Shown here: positions 36,705-46,612 of the stretch, in pieces
How positions within the stretch are numbered: position 1 is the stretch's first letter
How the letters are laid out: every line of letters starts with the position of its first letter
Source of the DNA: Phycomyces blakesleeanus NRRL 1555(-)
Lineage: Eukaryota; Mucoromycota; Mucoromycetes; Mucorales; Phycomycetaceae
Reading direction: 5' to 3'
NCBI RefSeq assembly: GCF_001638985.1
Contig: NW_017265135.1
Location: 3,619,545-3,683,544, forward strand
Length of the DNA stretch: 64,000 nt
The notes under the pieces: generated by a model
What the model saw: only the letters and a program-made list of their open reading frames with translations
The model's database searches: none
Told to the model about the DNA's origin: nothing
Position numbers and translations under genes: made by a program

Positions 36705-37668
36705 ATGGTCCGAACACTAGAGCTACCGATGCTTTCGTTAGCCATGCCCAATATTCATAAACTGGATTCCATCACAACCGATAGTCTTTCATGCATGTGG
36801 ACAGGTATACAATTCCTGTCTATTTTTTTAAAAAGAAAAAACGTATTCTCATCAATCAACAGTATTTTCAAAATGTAAAGAAAATCTTGAAAATGGCCGT
36901 CGTCTAGAAAACCTTAGTTGGCGCCTTTGGTACAGAGAATCAGTCGTTGCCAATGATAGACCATGCTCAGTAAACGAACCGACTACACCAATAGACGAAC
37001 AAGAGTTTGCTTTACCTAGCCCAGCTTCCACAGTTGGACCCTCAATACCAATAGACCCAAAACCTTTAAAACATGTTTCACCAACTTCCTTTAAACGTAT
37101 GCTGACCTACCTTGGATCGCCCACTCATCAAACACAGCCACAACCTCCAACAACCTTTCTTCCATTGTCCCTTACACCACCCACCAACTGTATTTCTTCT
37201 GCACCAATCATCAAACCTACCTCACTACCTTCACGACCCACCCAGCGTAACAGCAAATTTTTTATTCTCTCAAACGAAGACTCTGAAGATGAAGATTCCT
37301 TTGAAGCAGAAAAAAGTGATGCTGATATTGATGAAGACAACGAGGACGTTTGGCAGGACGATGATGAATGTGTTACAGTCTCAGATGACTGCGAATCCGC
37401 TTATCAACGCGAATTCAAAAAGCAAATTGTGCGTTCCGATAGGCCCAGTTGTCCCTCCCTGCTGTCTCGCCTCCTTGTCAGCCAATGCACTACCACGCGC
37501 CCGATAAGAATCACTGCCACCCTTGTAAAACCCTCTGATAGCACTTCTAATAGTATTTCCGATAGTTTACGAGATTGCATTGATTGGGAACACCGCCAAA
37601 ACAACTTTAATGCTATACTGAACTCACCTAGCACTACCTCATATTCAGAAAGCTTCCAATGGTGGTAA
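36705..37668 (+). CDS. DUF1752-domain fungal protein
   Basis: Exons 36705-36804 and 36863-37668 (301 aa; phase-1 intron). The domain is at residues about 25-65: CMWTVFSKCKENLENGRR, then LENLSWRLWYRE, with the intron splitting Thr33-Val34. This motif occurs in fungal proteins including the N-terminal part of AreA-type nitrogen regulators, though no GATA finger follows here. The rest is Pro/Ser/Thr-rich with an acidic stretch (EDSEDEDSFEAEK) and looks disordered. The nearer ATG at 36705 is preferred to 36645, whose extra residues are a low-complexity F/L stretch. Function is unknown; a regulatory role in nutrient signalling is a guess. Confidence 0.75.
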
Positions 37669-38261
37669 AACTTTATAGCGCATTGAACCTGGTTCACATC
37701 ATTAGACATCATCAAACATAACCATAACTACAACTACAACTACTACACATACACATATATTATTTATCTATCTATCTATATATATATGTGTGTATGTATG
37801 TGTTTTTCTTTATATATATATATATATATATATACTCCTACATACATTACTTACATTCTACCTAATAGTTCTTTTGAACCTCTATACACAATACACATCG
37901 TCAAATATATATGTATATATATATATATACATGTCTATATGTAAAAATACAAATGCATACACACCACAACATTCCATCATTTCATTCTCTCTTTTTTTTT
38001 TAAGAAAAAACCAAATTCAGCCTACACCAAATATTACAGATCGTCAAAGATTACTGAAAAAATCCCCCCAACTAAATACCAAAGCAGACCAAAAATTTCA
38101 ATGCATATAATTTTTCTTATCAATATCTAGCCCATTTGGAGCCATATTTTACTTTCATTGTATAAAGTATAAAATGTAGTTTCTTTTATAAAAAAAACAA
38201 GCACTGAATAACGTATCAACTCTTAAAGTATATTGGGTAGATAATGCTATACATTACCCTA
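37669..38261. other. Intergenic boundary between gene island and transposon island
   Basis: Microsatellites (TA runs near 37811-37836 and 37906-37930) and AT-rich sequence. No gene seen. Confidence 0.6.
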
Positions 38262-38360
38262 CGGGAAATAAATAGGTGCCCCCGGGGACTCCCTGGGAAG
38301 CCGCCCAGGTGGCGGGGGGAGGTGCCCAAGAGGGTGAAATTGACTTCCCCACTTTTTCAC
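38262..38360 (-). repeat. GC-rich structured block, probable LINE 3' end
   Basis: An abruptly GC-rich stretch (GGTGCCCCCGGGG ... GGGGGGAGGTGCCC) downstream, in minus-strand sense, of the LINE frame. GGTGCCCCC can pair with GGGGGGAGGTGCCC-like sequence and CCTGGG with GCCCAGG, giving a strong hairpin. Assignment to the LINE is inferred from position. Confidence 0.4.
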
Positions 38361-38531
38361 CTCCTACCTGTTATTGATTACTGTATTTTTTGTTTGTTTG
38401 TAGAGAGGAACGAGTCCTTGGATTTTATTGAGTGTTAGTGAAAGGAACCCAATTTTTTTTTGGTTCTTAGTTTTTAGTTTTCAGTTTTTTTTTTGGAAAT
38501 GTGAAGTAGAGAAGAGAAAACTAAAAGTAAT

Positions 38532-41500
38532 CTATGAGAGATCTAGTTCCTGAGCAAAAGACGTAGAAATTTTCCCTACAGATGATTGTACATGTTGTGT
38601 GTTAAAAGGCGCAGAGTCAAAAATCACTTGCCAATGAGCTCTCCACAGAGATAAGATGATGCAGCTAATGGCCTGGCTCGGGTCAAGATAGTGTTCAAAA
38701 TTGGCTGAATTAGGAAGATCCAAGTGAAACAGCGCGCGATGAACATCAAATGGTTCAGGTTGATATCCAAAGTAAGTCAGCCAGGCATTGAACCAAACCG
38801 GCCACTTAAGAGGACACAGATACAGAGAGTGCTCTATGTTATCAATGCCATTGCTGCAAAAGGCGCACATCGGAGACGGGAAGGTTGTGGGAGCGATGCG
38901 ATGGAGGTGTGAGCTACAGGACAAGGATTGATGTAGTGCGCGGTACCAAATGTTTCGTACAGAGTAGTGTATGGAAAAATCCCAATTTTTTTTCCCATTG
39001 AGTCGGTGCAAGAGTAGAGACGTGGTTAGACAAGGGCGGATTGATTTGCCAAATTTTGCGAAAGTGAATGGTGTGGAAGTCTTTGAGATACCGGCAACCA
39101 GTGGGCAGTGCTGCAACAAATGGATATGCGATTACGAGCTCTGGGTGGAGAGTGCGAGTAAATTCAGGATGTTCGAGGGGTGGTAGTGTTTACGCCAGAA
39201 GAATGGCAAGAGATTGACCCGTGCGTTCTGAAGGTTACGGAGGAGTTTGGCGACAATGTATCTGGAACCAAGGCGTTCTGAAGGGACTCGTGAACGAAGA
39301 GCTTGAAGGGACTCATCGTAAATGAAAGCGTAAGAAACGCGCAATTTTCGCCAACCCTTGGTAAGACAAATAGATTGATCAGAGAACTGTATGATATCGA
39401 GTATGGGCAAGATCAGACATGTAGCTGGAGTGGGAGTTATGGTGGAATAATTCCGTGGAATGGCATCAGTCGTAGTTAGGAGAGTATTAAACGCACTTTG
39501 TACATTTTTCAATCTAGCAGGGTGTAAATTTGCAAACATCATAGACAGGCGAATGTCTCCACTTGGGGTACATTGTCGCAAAGTAGCTTTTATCCATTGT
39601 GCTACAAAAGATTGGGTCGACTGCTGGTCTAAACTGGGCTGTAGCCATCGCATCTGGAGAGCTTTTTGTTGCAGTTGTGGCTCAAGAATACCTAGACCAC
39701 CCGTCAAACGTGGGCGACACATTTTGAAAAAACTAATCAAAGGAAACATGCCGCGACGCAGGAATTGTCCTATACATGAGCGTAACTTGTCAAAGAATGA
39801 AGCAAGAACAGGAGTTACACGAAGGACATGCAAAATCTTGGATAGAATTAGAGAGTTTAACACCGTAACTCGACCCCTGACAGAAAATGAGTGTTGAGAA
39901 TGAATGTGACAGAGGTGTTCTATCTTTTGGATAAGCTGGCAACAGAATATGTCTCGTTGGGCAATAGATGATGTCCGAGGAAAGCCAAGATACGTCAGTG
40001 CGGTAGGTGATGTGCGATCGTGCCAGGATGTAATGGACCGGCCCTCAAAATAGAATTTACACTGTGGTAAAGGAGATCCTGACAACAAAAAGGCTTGCGT
40101 TTTGTGTAGATTTCTCCTTGCATTCGAGACGCGAGAGTATGTGTTCAGATGCTGATAAAGGGCGCCTAGTTCAGAAAACGAGTTCAAGAAAATAAGAGCA
40201 TCGTCGGCGTATGCTAGGCATTTGATCGGAGGGGGCGGATTTGCGGATAAATTATGTGTGGGAACTAAAAGACCTGTGATGTTGGAGTCCCCTATTACTC
40301 GTCGAAGGAATGGTTCGAATACGAGATTGAATAGGACGGGTGAGAGCGGATCTCCCTGGCGCAGACCTCGACGTTGGGCTATTGGAGTAGATAGGAAGCC
40401 ATTGACATTGACCGATATGTTGGTCGAGAAGAATATATGTGTAATACAATGTACAATAGATGCTGTAACCGAAAGTGAAGAAGGATACGACGAAGGTATT
40501 CCGGGTGGACTCTGTCATATGCCTTCTCTTGGTCAAGTAAGATTCCTATAGCATCTGACTGAGTGTGTCCAGCCTCCTCCATGATTATGCGCGCCATGAG
40601 ACTATTGTCTGCAATAAATCTTTCTTTCACAAAGCCAGTTTGGAAGCGGTTGATGGGGTTATGCGAAGCGTCTCTCACCTAGCTATTGAGCAAATAAGTG
40701 AAGACCTTGGCATCCGTGTTAATCAAAGCAATAGGCCGCCAGTTCTTCAAGCTAGAGAGATCGCCTTTCTTGGGCAACAAAGACAGGCAAGTGGAGCTCC
40801 ATGAGTCAGGAAAAATTCCGTGGTTGAGCGCATCCTGATAAATGTTAGTTATGAGACTGGAATAATCTTCTTCAAGAAATACAAGAGACAGAATTTCATA
40901 CAGTAGTCTGTCAGGCCCTGGGCTGCTATGGTGTGGTGATCGTTTAGATGCCCCACGGATATTCTCTATGGAAAATGGAGTGGCCATTGACTCCCGGGTA
41001 AGTTCTGATAGGACCAGTCCTGGTGGAATATATGGCAGGAGTTCATCAATAGCTCTGTGGTCTATGGGTTCATCAGTGTAGAGCTGTGTATGGAAGGCGT
41101 TTGCAGTGGCAGTCATGGAATCAGGAGTCACACATATGTTATCTGTGCTGTGGTGCTGTAGAAAAGGGATATCTTTGTGGATATTACGAGACATGATTGT
41201 TCACTTGAGATATCCAGCAGAGAATTCTCCCTGCTTGCACCAATGTTTGCTTGCTCGAAGTGCCAAAATCTCAACATTCTCATGTTGTACGGCTTGGAGT
41301 TGGTGCTCAACGACAGGGAGCTGATCATCACGTATATGGTCTATATTATATTCGCGCATGAGATGGTTACATTTGCTTTGGAGAGCTTTCTCTTACTGAA
41401 CCTGCCATGTAGTTGATTGATGTGAATGTTGCTTGGCAAGGCGGCGGATAATAGCTTTAACCTTCTCCCATTGGTCTTGATATGAAAGGATATTAGGGAA

Positions 41501-41554
41501 GTTTGTGCAATTTTGTTTTACCAATCTCTTTTCTAATGTACTAATATAGACAGA
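38532..41554 (-). pseudogene. LINE (non-LTR) retrotransposon, reverse transcriptase and zf-RVT, 5'-truncated and broken
   Basis: Minus-strand reading frames cover, in order: the linker (GEFSAGYLK then TGA), RT fingers (KNWRPIALINTDAKVFTYLL), TGFVKERFIADN, a palm stretch ARG-like GLRQGDPLSPVLFNLVFEPF, the catalytic LAYADDALIFL at about 40195-40225, thumb, and a C-terminal cysteine-rich zf-RVT region (MCAFCSNGIDNIEHSLYLCP). Breaks: TGA near 41207, TAG near 40680, and a frameshift near 40440. No endonuclease domain is present, so the copy is 5'-truncated. The frame ends at 38532. A fossil element, not a host gene. Confidence 0.85.
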
Positions 41555-41817
41555 AATGTTGTCGTGACTGAGAGTCACAGATGCACTACTTGCAGTAGTA
41601 AGGGACTACTGCAAGAAGATACATACGAGTGCATAAAATACTCTCTCTCTTCATCATTCTGTCTGCATCAATATCCGTAGTCTTTTCATATAAAATAGCT
41701 TCATATTCTCGTCAATAAACATCATCTTTCACAAGCTCAACTCTTCTTCCTCTTACTTCTTCTACTCCGTTTCCTAAAACGGATATTATCACATCTTAAA
41801 GACTGCTGATCATTACA
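41555..41817 (+). repeat. Candidate 5' LTR of the gag-protease element
   Basis: Begins TGTTGTCG and ends GATCATTACA directly before a TGG that starts a primer-binding-like site. Its 3' half (CTCGTCAATAAA ... CAAGCTCAACTCTTCT) resembles the solo LTR at 54831-55144, which also ends CATTACA. It includes a perfect 11-bp inverted repeat with a 5-base loop (41589-41615). The left edge is uncertain. Confidence 0.45.
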
Positions 41818-41828
41818 TGGTGGAGAAG
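41818..41828 (+). promoter_or_regulatory. Candidate primer-binding site
   Basis: TGGTGGAGAAG immediately after the LTR end; TGG is the complement of a tRNA CCA end. The tRNA was not identified. Confidence 0.4.
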
Positions 41829-41895
41829 TTACTTTTCCTCTGTCTCTGCTCTACCACCCCCCTCGTCTAAATATTTTCTTGTCTTTTCTACCCCC

Positions 41896-43461
41896 ATGTC
41901 CACTGACAGCATTCACAACCCTTCTCGTTGGGCCAGCCAGGTTAACGGCCAGGATTCTCCTCTGGACCACCCAACCATCACAGCACCCCCTCTCTCAGGC
42001 ATCACGCCTCCAAGCATGTCTTCTGCAGACATGCTCGCCGCCCTTTACTTGGCCTCTGCAGCCAAATCACTCTCGGTTCCCACCTACGAACCCTCCATGT
42101 ACATCAATTCGTGGTTGCACCAATACCGCACTGAGGCAACATTGGCTGGGGTTCCCACCGACCTCCTGGGCAAGTTTCTCTGCCATTACCTACCACCCAA
42201 CATTGTCGAGTGGATCTGCGTCTCCAGTTGTCGTAACAACTGGGAGGAGCTCCAAGACCTGCTAATCAGCATGTATGGTCTAGACCTGGACATCGAGAAG
42301 GCTCAATGACGCCGGGCACTCCAGGCCACTACCCAGGGAAACCTATCCATCTGGCTGTTTCAAGTCAAATTTGCTACCTTGGCAAATGACATCCCGGATT
42401 CTGGCCGCCTATCCAACCGCACCATCCTGAACATCTTCCTCAAAAACATCAAGCCACCCCTTCGTCAATTGATTGAACCCACACTGAACAGCCTGGATGA
42501 CTGGGAAACTGTCTATGAGAAGGCCGTAATGCTCGAGGACCGCATTGGTGACTTGGCACCCCCACGCGCTCGCAACTTCCATTGCCAATTTGAGCCCATG
42601 GATTGTTCTGCCGCGATTGCCTCTCCTCAACGGCCCAAGCAACATAGTCTTAACGATGGAGTCCCATGTCTATGGGGACCAGACGGGAGACCCATCTGTG
42701 GTTACTGCAAAGGGGCCCATTGGAACAAGGACTGCCCTGGGGTTTCTCACTCTGCTGCCATTACCTATCAACCTGCCATAGTCAAAGAAGAGCCCCCTCT
42801 GGCCACCGCCATCACACCTGATTGGTTGGCCACTACCGGCTCCTCTCAGCCCACAACGTCAGCAGGGCCTTCAGTACCATATGTCATACAGAACAAGGCT
42901 TTGTCTGCGCTTGTAGACACAGGATCCACCATCACTGCAATCCGTGCCTCTGCGTTGGAAGGCGTAGTCGCTGAGGTCGATCCTGATCAGTCCATTGTAT
43001 TCAACACTGCTGCTGGAGCTATGGCATGCTCTCACAGAACTGTCTCCCTTCCAGTCACTCTCCTTGGGCGCCCTCTGGAACTTACCTTCCAAGTGGTGGA
43101 CCGACTGGCTCACAATATCATCTTGGGATACCCCAACTTGAAGCATCTGTCAGCAGTGATTGATACCTCTGCAGACAGTATCAAGTTTGACATGTGTAAT
43201 ACCATTACCCGGCCTACCACACAAGCTCCATCAGCCATACAAGCAACTGGACACGTCCACTTGCCAGCCATGTCCCACTGCTATCACATGGTCCAAGGCC
43301 TCATCAACAAGTTGATGTATGTAGAAACCAGCCCCAAGCTGTTCTCATCCCGTCTCTGCTCTATTGCTGCTGGACTAGTCCAATTCGATTCACAAGGCAT
43401 GGTCACAGTTAAGGTTGCCAACCTGGGTACTTCAGAGGTCCAAGTCCAATCCGGTTGCCAG
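41896..43461 (+). pseudogene. LTR-retroelement gag-protease fusion, broken
   Basis: A single frame from ATG 41896, interrupted by one TGA at 42307-42309, then open to about 43461. The gag part has the capsid-like SWLHQYRTEATLAGVP and RALQATTQGNLSIWLFQVKF. A zinc knuckle CGYCKGAHWNKDC has unusual CX2CX3HX4C spacing (CX4H is common). A retropepsin follows with the active-site ALVDTGSTITAI and the flap/ILG region HNIILGYPNL. RT, RNase H and integrase are missing: the frame is cut at 43461 by a candidate solo LTR. Probably Ty3-like from the gag-protease layout, but without RT this is tentative. Confidence 0.75.
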
Positions 43462-43854
43462 TGTTATGTTTTTAGAAAAAGAAAGAAAAAACAAAGTGCA
43501 GACAAGAAGTACGGTGAGACTTTGTTTATTGATGAAAAGAGAGATGATCTTCTATTGCTATTTGCTATGTGAGTTTATATAGACATTGCGTGTGTATTTA
43601 GGATAATGATATGAGTATATCATGTGATGTCTGTTTTCTTATATCATAGATAATATATTGTTAAGTTATTACCCACGCTCTTGTTTGAGTGATTAGTGAT
43701 GTTGACTAAGGTGTGTGACCTTGTTATCGGTATATTCTTTATTTAATGATAGTGTGAGAAATAATGTATAATTGATACTGGTCGCTTATTAAATATGTCT
43801 TTGTCTTATTGTCTGTGCGCTCTATTTGAATCCATGATTATGTTGGATACAACA
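43462..43854 (+). repeat. Candidate solo LTR at the junction of two elements
   Basis: 393 bp starting TGTTATG and ending ATACAACA (TGTT...AACA ends), between the cut gag-protease frame and the cut MULE frame. No matching 5-bp duplication (left GCCAG, right GCGAT), so it may be a recombination product. Confidence 0.4.
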
Positions 43855-46612
43855 GCGATATCAACAATATCAAGGCTGCCTTTGCTCGAGTTTCTGCCAC
43901 TGTTGCCCAGAATGTGGGTACTGGACTTGTTAAGATGATGGAAGCAAAAGGTTACCAGGTGCATTATGATGTAAACGGGAACAATTTGCTGGAGAGGGTG
44001 TTTTTTAGCAATCAGAAGATGACGGAGAGAGCTCGTCACTTCTCAGAAGTTATGGTGGTAGATGCTACATATTCTACCAATAACTTGTCAATGCCGCTGA
44101 TTTGCGTGGAAGGTATTCACAACCTTGGAGAAGAAACTCTCAAATCGTTTCCCATTACCTTTGCCTGGGTCTCTAACAAGCAGCAAGGCACATATCTTTG
44201 GTTCCTCCAGCAACTCAAGGCACTTGTTTTTGAAGACAAGGCTCTTAGCACAGTTTTTGTGACAGACAAGTGTGCTGCACTTATGAACGCTCTTGATGTT
44301 GTGTTTCCAAACAACAGCAAGCTGCTTTGTTACTGGCACATGCTGAATAGTGTGGAAAAGGCTTTTTCGGGAAAAGTTGGCTCAGTACAAAAAAAGGAAG
44401 AGCTGACGGGATATATATCCAATATGATCCATAGCAAAAGTAAGAAGGAGTTTGACTGGGCGCTGAATAAGTTCAATGCTGTATCTGCTGGTTCCGAAGT
44501 AGAAAATGGCAATGTGAAAGCGCCAGTCTTGGCATATTTTCATGACAGGTGGATTACATGCCAAGAGAAGTGGGCAGGTTATCTTACTCAGAAGATAATG
44601 CATTTTTGATGGACAACATCTCAAAGAGTGAAAAGTGCCCATCAAGCCTTAAAGAGAGGTATATCTGCAATAGCTTCTCTGGATCTCGCCTTTGAAAATA
44701 TTTCAAGATATATTGAGAGGCTTGAGAGAGACTTCCGGAATGTGGAGATCAGGGAATCTACCACGGTTGACCCTCTTGTTAGACGAAACAAGCTTTTGTC
44801 TAGACTGCTCATGAAGGTCTCAAAGCGAGCTTTACTGGTAATAGACCAAGAGGTTCGACTGAAATGTAAAAGCAGTATTGTTTGTGAATGCATGAACAAG
44901 CTCCAGTATGGTCTACCTTGTCGCCATTCTTTGCCTGCTGGAAGGGATATCTATATTTCTGATATCCCTGAAAGGTGGGTTATTGATCCTCGTAATGTAA
45001 AGCCAAGGGACAACACTTGTCGGGAAAACTTCCAGCTTGAGGAAAGACCAGAGGTGTGGAGGGGGGAAGTAATTAAACTCGAGTCACTGTTTCAGTCCTG
45101 TGAGGGCAGCCAGCAAGTGACTAACCTCCTGAATAAGATCAAGAAGGTCACTTCTGAATTCGAAGGCAAAACTGAGCACCCTTCAATTAACTTTCAAGCC
45201 CTAGAAAAAATCAAGTACCCTGGCAAACGGAAGGGTAGTGCACGTCCAAAGCATCTCCCCAAAGACTTTGGTTGGGCAAACTGGAGAAAGATCAGTGTTT
45301 TGTCTGGTCATGTAAGATAAAAAAAATAACATAACAAAGTATTAATATGTATCTTGAAGTACTAGGCTGACCTTAAGGCAATGGTTAGACTGAGAGCTAA
45401 AATGAGGAAGGGAAAGCCTGCAGCTACACAAAAAACAAAAAACAAAAAACAAAACAAAAACAAACAAGAGCCTCTCGACCCAGGTAAGATGTGTTCTTAT
45501 TTTACAATGTAATTGAATCTATGAGAAAGGATTCCCATCTTATACTTTCATGTTTTTTTAGTTGATGCTACCAAAAACAAAATAAAACAAATAAAGCAAG
45601 AGCCTCTTGACCCTGGTAAGATGTGTTTTTATTTTACTTTAATTGAATTTATGTGGAGGGATGTCGTCTTACACGAATATGCTTTTTAGTTGATGCCACC
45701 AAAAATAAAACAACAAAAATAAAACAAGAGTCTCTCAACCCAGGTAATATGCTTTCTTATTTTACAGTGTAATTGAATCCATAAAGAGAACTATCGTCTT
45801 ATACTTATATACTTTTTAGTTGATGCCTCCCAAAAAAATGGGTTCAAAAGACCCACCACCACCCTAGAAGATTACCAGTATGATAATTGCACCTCTGTTG
45901 GCAAGAGGGTCAAATTCCAGCCTGGTTTTCCTGTCTCTCATGAGATAGTCGATGATGTCAAGGGTGGGTTTAGCCCTACTGCTGACAGGTGGTGTGGTTT
46001 TCAGGTCCTTGCCCACTTGATCTACAAAGATTAAAATAAGTTTTCACTTGTAAAAAGAGATATGCTAGCCACCCTGCTGAAATACAAAACATTGTACACA
46101 AATACCTTCGGCACTGACACAAGCCAACTAGAAAAAATCATTCAACATGGCTCTCAACTCGATTATAGCAACACCAGTAACACCAACACCAACACCAACT
46201 TCATCCCAGTATGTTCAGACGCCAATATGTGGTTTAACACATCCGACTGTGCTCAACTAGCTGCGGACACATATACACGACCAGTCTGCATCTACTCAGA
46301 CAACCCCAACACCCCCTAAACAACCTTTCTCCCATTCGCCCTTCCCAACAACAAAACCAAACAACGACAACCTCTGATTTTTAATCATTTTAACAGTAAT
46401 CACTGGACAACAGTTGACCTTTCTCATAATATCTCTAGAAAATAGCCAACCGTTCCTGAATTATTTTTTTAGGTTGTGCCAGAAATAAGATTGATGATAA
46501 CTTTGATACTTACTGGAATAAGTTCAAAGAATTTAACAAGTATGATCGCTAAAATGCCATGCTCTCTCTCCATTCTGATCTAGATCAACCAATTGATCTT
46601 ACTCCAAAATAA
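43855..46612 (+). pseudogene. MULE transposase with SWIM finger and C-terminal OTU-type cysteine protease, decayed
   Basis: The frame opens at 43857 without its N-terminus. The MULE transposase core has the catalytic Asp in EVMVVDATYSTNN, VFVTDKCAALMNAL and LLCYWHMLNSVEKAF; a TGA at 44607 breaks the frame; the SWIM finger CECMNKLQYGLPCRHSL follows. Exons then run 45366-45483, 45562-45615, 45690-45743, 45830 on, and probably 46473 on. The last long exon resembles an OTU protease: DRWCGFQVLAHLIYKD (catalytic Cys region), WFNTSDCAQLAADTYTRPV and FNHFNSNHWTTVDL (catalytic His region). Stops TAA 46032, TAA 46317 and TAG 46443 break it. MULEs with peptidase domains are known in plants and fungi. 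Confidence 0.8.
45366..45829 (+). repeat. Tandemly reiterated exon-intron unit
   Basis: Three successive introns (45484-45561, 45616-45689, 45744-45829) have similar sequence, and exons 45562-45615 and 45690-45743 are both 54 nt. Each exon end codes Q-E-P/S-L-D/N-P and each start V-D-A-T/S, with phase-1 introns throughout, so the unit (about 130 bp) multiplied without losing frame. Confidence 0.8.

Noticed and set aside
38532..41578. Plus-strand frames across the LINE
   Set aside because: Antisense shadows; RT motifs including YADD are on the minus strand.
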